DNA of 64,000 nucleotides from Cercophora sp. LCS_1 (Eukaryota; Ascomycota; Sordariomycetes; Sordariales; Lasiosphaeriaceae): the NCBI GenBank assembly GCA_036250225.1, contig JAPZLL010000008.1, forward strand, positions 1,390,726 to 1,454,725, read 5' to 3'. The position numbers and the translations under genes are program-made. The notes beneath the pieces were generated by a model. The model was not told the DNA's origin. It was given only the letters and a program-made list of their open reading frames with translations, and did not search any database. Position 1 is the first letter of the stretch; every line of letters starts with the position of its first letter. Positions 53,611 through 64,000 of the stretch are shown one piece after another.

Positions 53611-55245
53611 ATGAAGCGGAAAAACGACTACTCAGGTCCGGAAGACAGTGAGAGATCAGACGAGGCTCCCATTCGCAGCGATATGAACACCGGGAATTGG
53701 TACCAACCCCACCCCTCGGGGTCGCCGATCCGGCGAACCGCTGCCGGCAGACAGCCACCGCTCGGTGATATGGACCTTCAGGGATCATCAACCTCAAGTT
53801 GGCTGGGGGTCCAAGGCGCCGATGGGGGTCAGATCAACCAGCGGTTCGACATACCCGACCTCACTGCCTCGAAACCGATCAACTCCAAGTCATCTCCATC
53901 GCAGCTCCCTCCTGCTGAGCCGATCGGGGCTGCATCTGGCCGAACCACATGTAGATCCTCCGAAGGCATAAGCCCTATCACCGCCCCTACTGCTGCTGAA
54001 GCTCACTCCAGCCAAGAGCCCAACACACCAGTTTCGAGGCTTTCCATCAAGCCTGGTCTGCGGAATGCCCGCCGTGGATACAGTGCCCAAACACATGGCG
54101 TTGAGGTAAGCAAAGCCCATCAGTTCCTTCCCCGTCGCCACTTGTACCACCAACTCGCGCTCCAGCAAGAACACAGCCGCCGACTATAAAGTTTGTCCAG
54201 TTCGCTAACGTGATAAACCCCCCCCCCCCTCTCTCCACAGCAGAACCTCCAAGCAAACGGTGTCAACTCCATGTCAGTCGCTGATGACCAACGCCCATAC
54301 GGGGAACCACCCGTTGAACATGGCGGATCTCTATCGGAGTGTAAGCGCATCGAATTCGAGGAGGTTTACCAAAACGGAAGACCGTGTAAGCCTCAGCAGC
54401 TCATACCATATCATCACCCCAATGCAGCTGGACACCAGTGGTACTTTCTCCACTGCAAGGAGCACCCGACAAAGGTCTTTGGCGGCCTCACCGATCCCTT
54501 AAAGGGTGGCAGACAACACCTTCGCCACCGAAGCCATTCCGAGTTGAGAATAGATAACGACAGCGTCATCAGAACCCTTGGCACTCAAGTTCTCAACTGT
54601 GACGAAGCCAAGGCCAAGATGAACAACGACATGGCCTTGACGAGGGCGCGGGGTGGGCAACCACGTGGCGATGATGCCGTTTTGCCGGAGCCTGATGAGC
54701 CTGTCTTGAATGGCCGGCTCCGGCTTAACAGCCTACCACTGATCACGCGCCCTGTGGACGGCGCCGTGTATACCGTGCGCTGGAAGCAGGGCAACTATCT
54801 GCTTCCGTGGGCTGCCGTGTCGCTTCCCCCGGGCAACATTGGGCAATACCTTCGGATCCTCGGGTCATATTCGCCACACCTTCAGGACCCGAGCATGGAG
54901 GACACCATGGCTCATAGACCGGAATGCTACACAGCGGAGTTCTATGGGGATGATGCCGGGACTAGTCGACTCTGCTGGGCTTTAGGTTACGAAGACAATG
55001 GACCTCGTGAGCACCATCGCAGCTTCCTCGTGAGATATTTTGACGAAAACGGCAGCTACGGGTGGGTTGATGCGACCGATTTGGTGTACTTTGACCCCGA
55101 CGACAAGGAGGTCCGTGGCGTGCAAGAAGCGATGGAGTATCTCCGCAAGAGCTCTAAGGCGGAGCGGGAGACAGCTGAGCAGCTATCCAAGCGTGCCAGA
55201 AGCGTGCAAGGTCACCACAACAGGGCTACGGACTTGCGACTATAG
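53611..55245 (+). CDS. Protein of unknown function with a CCHH-like domain (two exons)
   Basis: Exons 53611..54105 and 54241..55245; the 135-bp intron ends in a long C run before CTCTCTCCACAG. The product is 499 residues from the ATG at 53611. The first 170 residues are serine/proline-rich and disordered. A compact domain follows: CKRIEFEEVYQNGRP, then HQWYFLHCKEHPTKVFGGL, GGRQHLRHRSHSE and LGTQVLNCDEAKAKMNN, with Cys and His spaced as in a zinc-binding module. The C-terminal part holds VYTVRWKQGNYLLPWAAVSL, a chromo/Tudor-like strand pattern, and FLVRYFDENGSYGWVDATDL. Such proteins form multigene families in filamentous ascomycetes without a known role; nuclear function is a guess. Confidence 0.65.
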
Positions 55246-55833
55246 GTAGGAATCACAGCGGGCCCTGCGGGGGTAACCAAGCGCGGGAACGGTACAGTGC
55301 GGGCGAGTTTCACCCCACCTCGGACTAAGCTAGTTGCGCCTGGTGATGGGACGACAGAGCAGAGCGGGAAAAAAAGCCGGCAGCGAGCATGGCAAGCCCC
55401 TTTTTGGAGTCTGAAGAAGAAGCGAGAGACTGTTTGTTTTACAAGGAACTCCCAGGTGGAGGCGAAGCGAGTTGGACAAGCACGAAAGACGAAAGGAACG
55501 GTTTGAATCAATGGAACGTGAGAGATGCTGAAAGGCTGAAGGGGTACGCGGTGGATAGAATGAACCCAAAGAACGCATGTAGGTATAATGATAGTTTGGC
55601 AATGCTGAAGTGTCGGTGCCCCCAATTTGGATCCGAGAAATCTCGAGCCGTCTCTTCCTCAGGCTCGCTGCCAATAAATGCCAGGGATCCACTCCGTGAC
55701 AGCGGAATATCGCTAAGGTCGGGGCTGCACTCTGCAGATTCTCTGCGCTGCGCCCGATCGCAGACCACCACGGAACTGCGGTTGGCGGGTTCCCATGCCG
55801 CGCTGTGAACAGTACCTACTACTCCTGCACCTT
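55246..55833. other. Intergenic region, no gene seen
   Basis: About 590 bp downstream of the unknown-function gene. ORFs here look like chance frames. Confidence 0.35.
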
Positions 55834-55950
55834 GCGGTAGAGATCCGGGTTGCGTCCGAAGCCGCCGACGACAAAAACCACCTTTGGCTTTCTCGGCTTG
55901 CCTTCATCACCGAGTCGACCTGCCCTTCAATGAGTTCGAGCGTGCGGTTG
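55834..55950 (-). pseudogene. Hsp70-like ATPase remnant
   Basis: Minus-strand text reads RTLELIEGQVDSVMKASRE and, after a one-base frame change, PKVVFVVGGFGRNPDLYRKV. The V-G-G-F-G-x-N-P-x-L motif is the adenosine-binding part of the actin-like fold in fungal Hsp70-like proteins. A stop follows at once, and the sequence on either side (55.7-56.2 kb) shows only weak traces. Clearly a decayed fragment. Confidence 0.45.
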
Positions 55951-56960
55951 ACACACGGGGGTCAAACAAACTGCTGCATCTTCGTTATACGCCTCCTCGC
56001 CGGCCCACTTCGATGTATTCAGATAACGTGGTCTCGCGTGTCTCCTCCGCTTGCGCCATACGATGTTTGCAGCTTGAAGCCGCTTCTCCAGCTCCTTGAT
56101 ACGGGTCCATCTCATCTTCGACGGGATTGTTGTCGGTGGCTGACGCGACCTGTACTGCCTGCCGCGCGGTTCGAGTCATCACTATGCAGTTTTGGGGGCC
56201 GAGATCGTATTCATGGTCTTTACTAAAATCGTCAAGCTCGTCGGTCTGTTCTGGAGGAATCCGAGCGACATGATCTATCTCCCGCTATCCGTTGTCTTCG
56301 GCTACTTCCACAGCTTAATAAAGCTTCGTGCGCTAATTACGCTTAAAGAGGTGGGATATACACTATGTCACTTTAGTATTAGAAGTTACTAACCAAAGGC
56401 CAGGCGTCCTGGGGCAGCCGGGATGGTGACGAGCACCACCAATTCCACTACAAGGGCGCCGTGCTGTGATCATATAATGATAGCGGCTGTTGGCAATGAT
56501 ATTTTGCCTGTTATGGAATGAATTAGGGCTAGATGACGGTACCTTGAGGGTCTCACGAGGGAAAAATGATTCCGGCAGCTCCAGAATACTGCATAACGCC
56601 GATATAGTTGTCGCGAAAGCAACTACTATGTTTAACAAGCGTAGGCTAGTAGGAGCTTGGTGATCTGTCTGAAATCATGGGCGAACCACAATTTGATGAT
56701 ACCTCCCGGCAGCCAAAGTGACGCTTTGGAAACAGTTCCAGAGCGGTACTGTTAGTGACCGCTTGCTAGGGTGTTAAGTGTATTTGGTTATAGTGCATTG
56801 TTCCAGCCAGTCCGCTCCTGCCCAGTTGACCCGACCGGAACAAACAGCAGCTTGACGTGGGATTTTAGCGCTTTTCCAACGCTAAAATTTAATAAATATA
56901 TTCATTCTGCAAAACTCGCAACACCCAACGCTCAGAGCGGATTTTGTGAAAAGGGTCAGG
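55951..56960. other. Decayed intergenic region
   Basis: About 1 kb with no intact gene. Minus-strand frames at 55.93-56.18 kb may continue the Hsp70-like relic. The right copy of the 19-bp direct repeat is at 56793-56811. Confidence 0.35.
56793..56811 (+). repeat. 19-bp direct repeat, right copy
   Basis: GTGCATTGTTCCAGCCAGT, identical to 52318-52336. Flanking bases differ on both sides. Confidence 0.7.
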
Positions 56961-57125
56961 ATGTCGACCGAAACTGCTCCCCTGATCGACAGACCCTCCT
57001 GCACACCGCAGCGGCCATTTCGTCTCTTTGAGCGGAGGCATTGTATCCCTATGCTTTCGTTCATTTTCTGCCTTGCCCTCTCGGTTGCGCAGCTGTTCTT
57101 TCAGACCGTGGTTCTCCCTCCCCTG
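56961..57125 (+). pseudogene. N-terminal stub of a probable MFS transporter
   Basis: The ATG at 56961 opens MSTETAPLIDRPSC, then RRHCIPMLSFIFCLALSVA and LFFQTVVLPPLL: a hydrophilic leader with a T-x-P-L-L-like motif, a basic patch and the first membrane helix, the start layout of fungal major-facilitator transporters. After about 57125 no further membrane segments follow, and another coding sequence in a different frame takes over. It seems to be a breakpoint relic. Confidence 0.35.
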
Positions 57126-57149
57126 CTGATCACCATTCCCAGCAATTTG

Positions 57150-58138
57150 GGACTTTTAATCAGCACTTTCAGTTCGGAGATTGTGGGAAGTATGACCGAA
57201 TTGGCGTGGCCCTCTACCTCCACCTCACTGCCTGGAACGCCGGCGAGTACGAGGTCCTGGCCGGCTTCTTCGAGTCATCCTATGACCCGGCCATATGTGA
57301 TGCAGACTTTCCATTTGCCCCCCATATCTCGACGCTGTCTCTAACCGCCTCCCCACATGCTGCCGACCCCCTCTTATCCGAGGAGATGCCGCAATGCCTC
57401 ATGGGAAGCGGGGCGATCAAACATCTCGAGGTCTTTGGTGCCTGTCTTGTCATCAACCAAGACGCACCTGTGGGATGCGAGTTCCTCCCAGCCAGGTGGT
57501 CAAGCCTCGAGACCATACGGCTCCTTGGCGCCTACATGACCGGGGAATGGTGGTACCGCCTGTGCAAGGACGCAAGACCAAGACTGAGGAGCGTTGAGAT
57601 TTCGCTGTCGCCCCGCTACGACGAGGGGGAAGGAGACGTGGACAAGCCAGGCTACAACGAGGCCTTTTTGTCGTGCGCCGACTCGCTACAACACCTCCGG
57701 ATCGGTCCCGGGCTCGTGACGACCGGTCTGCCGTGCCTCACATCCATGGCTCGGCTCACCTATCTCGAGGCATCAGTGACTGCCATTTTCCCATCACCTG
57801 CCGCTATGCGGACTGCCGACATTTGCGACCATCTCCCCCCATCGCTTCAGAGCGTCACGCTGGTCGACAATCTCGTGGACCCTTGGCCGAGCTCCGACCC
57901 CCCTGTCAAGGACGAGGAGTACGCCAGTCTCTTGAAAATGGCCTTATCTAAGCTGCTGCTTGGGAGTGAACGGACTCTGCCTCGGCTGAAAAGGGTGTCT
58001 ATTCAAGTGCGCTCAACCTCTTGGGGCGATTATCATGAGAAAACGCCAGAGGTGCGAAATCTATGCACTGTGTCGTCTCAGTCTGCAAACACTATCCGGA
58101 TTGACGGCATAACAATCCAAGGCAACACCTTAATGTAG
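57150..58138 (+). CDS. LRR/F-box-associated-like protein, 5' end unresolved
   Basis: The frame is open to a stop at 58136-58138 and looks coding from about 57150: DCGKYDRIGVALYLHLTAWN, ISTLSLTASPHAADPL, IKHLEVFGACLVI, SLETIRLLGAYM, LRSVEISLSPRYDEGEG, LQHLRIGPGLVTTGLP, LTYLEASVTAIF and LPRLKRVSIQVRST. The irregular leucine-rich strands resemble the C-terminal halves of fungal F-box proteins such as the one at 16.7-18.1 kb. No F-box and no ATG fit upstream; the frame runs into a transporter-like stub. Either the 5' end was lost by rearrangement or a small upstream exon was missed. Confidence 0.45.
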
Positions 58139-58325
58139 ATAGGGTAATTCTTCCAAGGTCTCATTCAACAATTTAACGTATTCAGACGATTGTTACCGAT
58201 GTCCCGGCCATCTATATTCGTATTTTACAACCATGAAAACAGTCCACCTGAGTCGGAAGTCCATCAAGTGACTGATGACACCCCTGACCCAGATGCCCAT
58301 ACGTGCCCAGGCCCCTCGTTGCATT

Positions 58326-60192
58326 TCATCCATCGGGCCACACCTTGCTGCTCTGCAATAAGGGCATGATGATATTCTGGCAGTAGCGTTGAGCAAACTT
58401 TTCATCGTCCCAGGATTGTGGCCTGCCGGAATAGACGCCCAGGCAGTACTCAATCACTTCAAGATAGGATCCCGTGAGATAAGAGTATGTCGCTTTCAAC
58501 CACCGGTTGACAGCAGTGAATCTGCTATCTGTATCCGACGTTTTCAGTGGTTGTGCTCCAGGCTCTAAGCGCGAAGAAGCCCAAGTCTCAATTGACGTGC
58601 GGTGCCACAGCTCGAGAAGAAGAATGGAAAGCTCCAGGATCAGGACGTGGGGATCCGGGTCGGGCAGTTTGGGGTCATCGTTGCTTTCTGAGATGCAGCG
58701 GGTGAGGATCGGGTCCTTCCTGATGAATACGCCCGCCGCCTCCTTTCCCGCGCGCTTCCCGATAACGAATTGTATGGTCTGGCTGCTCCATGGGGCGCAG
58801 AGCCAGCCGGTCCGCTGCAGCTGCAGGATGGAGGAAGCAATGTCCACGGCTAGAAGCGACTGCAATCTGGGAGTGAGCCACATGCAGCCGCTCGTCCGCT
58901 GCGGGCCTTGAGCCAGAGCATCTTCTAGCGTGACGACGGCCGAAATCTTGTCGAAGGGTGCCATATCCACCGCCAGGGAGGTTGGCTGCATCGTCAAGGA
59001 GTCGACGGAAACTCGGAGCCGCAGAGGGTATTGATTCTCCTTCTCCCAAGCCTCTCTTGCAAGGACGCAAATGTTCCTTGCTTCCTTCTCGGCCGGGGTT
59101 TGCTGCCGGCTGGTTGTCCTGTGATCTGCTGGTGTGCGGAATCTCACAGCAGACTTTTTCTGAGTTGCTGCTAACGGGCCCGTGCTGTCCGAATGCCGCG
59201 AGTCTGGTTCCAACTCCTCGGCCACCTCCACCAAAACAGCGGCGATCCGGGCTGGGGGCATGTCATCCACTCCACTGAGCGGCAAGACGAGACTGAATGC
59301 TGTTCCATTTCCCGAGTCCGACTTGATGGCCCGGCCCTGCAGCTGATTCATGACTCTGTGTTGGACTTCGCACTTGCACCTAACCCCTCCACTTGAGAGG
59401 GCCGCGTAGAGCGAGGTGGCTCTCTTCCGCACTTGAGCTAGCCGGTGTGCTAGCTTAACGGCTTCGCGGGAGATCTCCCGCGCCGGAGACCCGTGATGAT
59501 TTTTGAGACTGTTGCAGACGTCCCTGAGAGATAGGCGATCCTCACGGAGGTCTTCTAGTAGTGCCTTTAGGCTGCTCCTTTCGATGGCGAAGGAGAATCT
59601 TTTTTTGAATTGGAACCGCCCGTTGACAGGCGGGTTCGCTTCCATTAGAGCCTGGAGATCGTCCTTTGATGCCTGGTCGTCGCCGGATGTAAGTAAACGG
59701 TGCAAAAGAAGAGAGTGAGTGTAAAGACAAGAGAAGAGAAGAGGAGGAGAGGACAGGACATGAGGGGAGAGCAGAGGAGAAAGTCACACTGACTCCATCT
59801 AACCGGTGGATGTGGCGGATTTTGACAACGATCTTCTTTAGACACTCTTCATAACGACGCAATGTATCGAGTATCGTTTCGTGCAGGAATCCCAGGGACT
59901 CTTTCATTGCCTCCTTCGTCTCAGGGAACGAGAAGATTTTGACACATTCCTCCCGCGTCAAGTCGAGTCGACCAGCCGACAGCTCTTGGATGCCGGCGAT
60001 ATCAAGAAGCTCGCGCAAGTTCAAGAAGAATAGGGTGTCTTGCTGCTTGAGGCGGTGAATGAGGATGTCGAGGTGGCCCCGCCATTGAACCAGAGCGCTC
60101 GCGACGCTCTTTCCGCTCTTGTAGTGCTCGAGGGCTGATATGACGAGGGGTAGTGCCCCCAATACAACGCCCGCAATTTCGAATCCCGACAT
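58326..60192 (-). CDS. DUF7580-type protein (two exons), possible allorecognition/immunity role
   Basis: Exons 59794..60192 and 58326..59672; the intron of about 121 bp may use an alternative donor at 59789. The product is about 581 residues. The N-terminus MSGFEIAGVVLGALPLVISALEHYK is the signature of this family: a short hydrophobic helix pair like those in HeLo/prion-inhibition domains. A helical bundle follows (FLHETILDTLRRYEECLKKI). The C-terminal half is kinase-like in layout without catalytic motifs: SLLAVDIASSILQLQRTGWL, then PHVLILELSILLLELWHR and KFAQRYCQNIIMPLLQ. Function is unknown; similarity to HET-S-type leaders suggests membrane-directed signalling, which is inference. It is transcribed divergently from the C2H2/ankyrin gene (376 bp between start codons). 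Confidence 0.75.
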
Positions 60193-60568
60193 ATTCTGAA
60201 ATACCGGTGGTTAGGTAGGTTGGTATTTCGGCTTGGTGGATGGATGCCAGAGTGAAGAAATGGGGGGTTGGGTGTGTTGGGCTGAAAATTGGGTTGGGAG
60301 GGGCAGTGCCGAAATTTTGAACCCCGGCGCCCATCTATTCATTGTGAGTGGCAGGAACGAACGAATGAATGAATGAATGATGCTCTGCGGTTTGCTGCGG
60401 GTCTTTACTGCATGTCACGTTTTACCTTGGCCTGGCTTCTACCATCGGGCGGTCAGGCATCAACCCCGCACGCAACAGTCAACCATTCTCGCGACACAGG
60501 AACCTCATCGAGTTGAAACTTCTCTCACTCATCAAAGAAGAGGCAACCCACCCCACATCGTTGGCACG
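60193..60568. promoter_or_regulatory. Bidirectional promoter region with GAAT microsatellite
   Basis: A 376-bp gap between two divergent start codons. It holds a GAAC/GAAT tetranucleotide run at about 60354-60381 near its middle. It is short enough that regulatory sites are probably shared. Confidence 0.5.
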
Positions 60569-63500
60569 ATGCCGCGGAACATAGTGTCATTCCCATGGAA
60601 AAGGACGGCCCGGAATAGTACCGCGCAATCGTCGGCTGCTACCGCGGCCGGAAATAGAACCCTGCCGAGTTGGGTTCGCAAGATCTATGAGTCTTCTAGG
60701 AAATGGGTGTCCAGCGAACCGTACGTCGCATGATCCCTAGCCTTGAGGAGGTTTGCTAGGGGCTGAAATACTGATTTTCGTCAGCAGCAGCCGCTCAAAC
60801 TCCCCAACGCAGCAGATTGCGAGCGAAGGGCCGTCTCTGAATGAGAACCATGATGAACATCCAACCCCCCCCGACGTTGAAAGCTGCAGTGTGGATTCCG
60901 AAGAGCGGAGCGACCGAGCTTCCCGAAGAGACCTGGTCACCCATGCTCCCTGGGTTCACGCTCCCGTCAATGTTAATGACCCTGTCGATGATGCCAACGA
61001 CGCCGAGACTCCCGTGATGCTTCTTCCCATCGGGAATCGCGTATTCAACATCTTTCGCCAGCTTCTGGATCTCGCCTCTGACGGGGCGGCATCGCGCACA
61101 TTTCAGAGACACCTTATCATTGAGAGCGAACGATTCACACTCTGGGCCCAGGATCTGGGCCTCCGTCGACAGGGTCATGCATCACTCGATTACAGGGTGC
61201 GTGATGCAGGGGTGATGCGAAGTCGGCTCGCAAATCTGCTCACGGAGCTCGGAGACCATCTCGACGAGCTACGATCTCTCATGGCTGGCGAACGCCAGCC
61301 GGCGGAACTCGAGTACAGCCAGGACGATGTCAAGTCCTCGCCGTCATTGTCAAGCCGAGCCAGCAGCGACAACGGCTCCAGCAGCAGTGCAGCGGAGGCT
61401 GGTGTCAAAAGTTCTGAGGATGCTTCAAGCTCTAGCTCGTTCCACGAGGTCGAATTCCGACAACGAAGCGTAACCGAGGCTATCAACGACTTGTACAGCC
61501 TGGCCACCAAAATGCGAAACCCTCGAAGTCGTCCTTACCGAGGCACCCAAGAGCTATTCAAGCGCATTCGACCAGATGAACGCGAGCAATACATTAGAGA
61601 AAGAGAAGAGTTGGCGGCTATGGTCATATCATATATCCAGAAGCAAAGCCTGAGCCAGTCTCTCAAGCGGCGCGATGGGGGTGATGCTCCGTCTGAGCAT
61701 GAGGCTGCTGATCTTGAGCACGACTATGCTTCGCCGTCAAACTTTCTCGTAAAGAGGATCGGAATCGCAAACACGCGCCGAAAACAACAATTCGTCTACT
61801 GGAAGGAACATTCTGCCAGAATTCGGGGCAGTCAGGATCCTCCCAGGGCGGACCGGCCAGCCGAAGGGAAGAAAGGAAAGGAGGCACCAGCCGAGGAGAC
61901 CTTTACAGCCACGCAATCACAAATGCACTCGAGAGCGGCCCCGACAATGCAACTTCAGTCTCTGGCAACGAGCGTGACCAAATACGAGGAGGCGACCGGC
62001 ATCCATACCAACAACGATGGCGCCCAATCGGTTTTCTCTAGTAGCAGCCGAGTTTCGACCGTATTTACCGCCCACGGCACAAAAATCGCCTGGCCCTTGC
62101 CACCCGCGCATCTGACAGCAGAGGAGCGGCCCAAGTTCTTCACCTGCCCGTATTGCCAATTTATCTGCCCTGGGGAATACCTAGCCAATGACAGGTGGAG
62201 GTAGGTCAACCGCCGTCTCGGAAAAGTGAGTGCGAACACTAACCCGTTAAGATCACACATCATCCACGACGTCCAGCCGTACCACTGCACCTACGAAGGT
62301 TGTACGAATCCTAATCGTCTGTATGGATCCTATCAGGAGTGGGTCGACCACGAGAACCAGCACACAATCGTCTGGCATTGTTACCGCCATGAACGCGAGT
62401 TCGCGAAACAACAAGACTACATTCAACATCTCGAACAAGACCACCCTGATGCCGGGCCTGACCAGAGATCTTCCGAGCTCATATCTGCGGCCATGGGACC
62501 ATCGCTCCTGGCAACCAGGGACTGCCCTTTGTGCCCAACAGATCCAACAGAAATTCCCGAAATGCAGAAGCACCTGCGTCATCACCTCGAGCGCCTAGCC
62601 CTCTTCAGTCTCCCAGCCGGAGAAGACGACGACGAACACGACAGGGGTGCAGATATATCAGCTGAGAGTCATCAAGTCATTCAAGGCCGCGGCAGGAAAG
62701 ACTCTATCGAACAAGATTTTGACGACGACGAAGACGCTGAAGATGACGGCACCGCCCCACCCAGCGACGTGGATGCTTACGAACCAGCACCCCTAGAAAC
62801 TATACAACAGCAATTCCTGCTCAGGCAGACTGACAGAGAACATGAAGGCTCAACGCTGGGTAATCTGATCCACCGGTGGATCGAGGTGTTGGAACTGGAT
62901 CACAAAGACGGAGAAGACGGAGAAGACGCTGTCCCGAATCCGAACGATTCCCCAACAGCAGCTGGGACCACTGCTGCGAAGACAGCCCCGAAAGTTAGCG
63001 GTGAGGCTTTATTCTTTTTACCATCCATAAAAGGGCATTCTGAACATAAGTCCCTCTCGACAACTGTGAGGCGAAACTCTGATACACGTTTTAGAAGAAC
63101 CCCAAGCTTCTCACGACGTCCACTGCCGAGTCTACTGCCCAGTGGAGGACTGCGAATGGGGCGAGGGCAATTCCATGGCGCATGAGTGCAGAGACTTGAT
63201 TAGATTTGCTCGCCATCTCAAATCTCACGCTAGCCCAGAAATTTCTGTCAAATCTCTTGACGATGTATCTGGTGCGCTGTTATGGGCGGCGTTTCACGGG
63301 TATAAAAACATTGTCGGGTTCCTTGTCTATCAGGGAGCTGATATTGAGTCTCGGAGTATTAGTGGCAAGACACCACTATCATGGGCAGCTGAGAACGGCC
63401 ACGAGGCAGTTGTGGAGCTTCTTCTCGATAAAGGAGCTAATATCGAGTCTCGGAACAACAATTTCGGCCAGACACCACTATCATTGGCAGCTATGCAGGG

Positions 63501-64000
63501 CCATGAGGCAGTTGTAGAGCTTCTTCTCGATAAAGGAGCTGATATTGAGTCTCGGAGTATTAGTGGCAAGACACCACTATCATGGGCAGCTGAGAACGGC
63601 CACGAGGCAGTTGTGGAGCTTCTTCTCAATAAAGGAGCTGATATCGAGTCTCGGGACAACAATTTCGGCCAGACACCACTATCATGGGCAGCTAGGCAGG
63701 GCCATGAGGCAGTTGTGGAGCTTCTTCTCGATAAAGGAGCTGATATCGAGTCTCGGGACAACAATTTCGGCTGGACACCACTATCATCGGCAGCTATGCA
63801 GGGCCATGAGGCAGTTGTGGGGCTTCTTCTCAATAAGGGAGCTGATATCGAGTCTCGGGACAACAATTTCGGCCAGACACCACTATCATGGGCAGCTAGG
63901 CAGGGCCATGAGGCAGTTGTGGGGCTTCTTCTCAATAAGGGAGCTGATATCGAGTCTCGGGACAACAATTTCGGCCAGACACCACTATCATGGGCAGCTC
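60569..64000 (+). CDS. C2H2-like zinc finger and ankyrin repeat protein (3' end outside window)
   Basis: Exons 60569..60720, 60785..62200, 62252..63000 and 63095..64000 (continuing); introns of 64, 51 and 94 bp join in frame. The first ~500 residues are helical and serine-rich (FNIFRQLLDLASDGAASRTF, LANLLTELGDHLDELRSLMA, IRPDEREQYIREREELAAMV). Then come three cysteine/histidine modules: FFTCPYCQFICPGEY, QPYHCTYEGCTN ... HENQHTIVWHCYRH, and DCPLCPTDP ... MQKHLRHHLERLALF, followed by an acidic linker and, after the last intron, CRVYCPVEDCEWG ... FARHLKSH. Ankyrin repeats then start (ALLWAAFHGYKNIVGFLVYQGADIE split across one unit) and run to the window end. The layout is a known but uncharacterised fungal family; a sensor or scaffold role is likely. 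Confidence 0.8.
63364..64000 (+). repeat. Nearly identical tandem ankyrin-coding units of 99-102 bp
   Basis: Unit starts at 63364, 63466, 63565, 63667, 63769, 63871 and 63973 (partial). Each encodes one ankyrin repeat of 33-34 residues (TPLSWAARQGHEAVVELLL, then DKGADIESRDNNFGQ or SISGK variants). Units differ at only a few bases, so the array is recent or kept uniform by conversion. It continues beyond the window. Confidence 0.9.

Noticed and set aside
63330..63968. 212-codon minus-strand repetitive ORF
   Set aside because: Antisense of the ankyrin units; the plus strand encodes canonical ankyrin repeats spliced to upstream exons.
63364..64000. CRISPR-like regular repeat pattern
   Set aside because: Units are contiguous 99-102-bp coding repeats without unique spacers, and the host is a eukaryote.
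1..64000. tRNA and rRNA genes
   Set aside because: I looked for T-arm GGTTCGAATCC-like boxes and cloverleaf context and found none I could support; a tRNAscan run would be needed to exclude them fully.

Overview
The window is nuclear DNA of a filamentous ascomycete, most likely a Sordariomycete (an inference from gene content, without a database search). The genes are GC-rich and split by short introns (about 44-135 bp) with GT..AG ends and CTAAC/CTGAC-like branch sites. They include families typical of Pezizomycotina: HET, F-box, DUF7580, fungal_trans regulator, BBE oxidoreductase and ankyrin/C2H2 proteins. A block of about 19 kb (33.4-52.3 kb) is AT-rich and saturated with C-to-T and G-to-A changes, the hallmark of repeat-induced point mutation (RIP).

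Layout. 1-8.8 kb, all on the minus strand: a secreted glycerophosphodiester phosphodiesterase (cut by the window start), a four-exon SET-domain protein, a secreted FAD-linked (BBE-type) oxidoreductase, a fungal_trans regulator fragment without a zinc cluster, and a secreted SMP-30-like beta-propeller. The last three resemble a small secondary-metabolism neighbourhood, but no backbone synthase is present. 10.4-16.6 kb, plus strand: a remnant of an NLR/hydrolase-type N-terminal region, then a large broken gene related to the TcA subunit of bacterial toxin complexes, with frameshifts, stops, an internal loss and a missing C-terminus. 16.6-23.7 kb: an F-box protein, RIP-decayed 58-bp tandem repeats fused to a beheaded HET gene with one internal stop, a TPR-like protein, and a stub of another HET-type N-terminus. 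23.7-33 kb: a two-exon amidase, a small secreted protein with one in-frame stop, a metallo-beta-lactamase pseudogene with three RIP-like stops, P450 and NLR remnants, and an intact secreted DUF4360-like protein.

33.46-49.81 kb: two collinear Ty3/Gypsy chromovirus copies in the same orientation, each bounded by equal-length LTRs and a perfect 5-bp target duplication (GATAT; AATAG). They lie 303 bp apart and their internal regions have identical length (6975 bp), so they diverge by substitution. RIP has changed the reverse transcriptase YxDD to YxNN in both. The second copy sits directly upstream of a RIP-killed Crypton-like element (Ndc10-like recombinase plus GCR1_C domain, 49.8-52.3 kb).

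52.3-64 kb: a gene of unknown function with a CCHH-like domain, an Hsp70-like remnant, a transporter stub fused to an LRR-like ORF, and a head-to-head pair: a DUF7580 protein (minus) and a C2H2/ankyrin protein (plus) whose 99-102-bp ankyrin units are nearly identical and run off the window end. This pair is the best candidate here for an intact, poorly described system, possibly in allorecognition or immunity. Much of the rest is a graveyard of accessory genes, several carrying single stops explained by CpA-to-TpA transitions.
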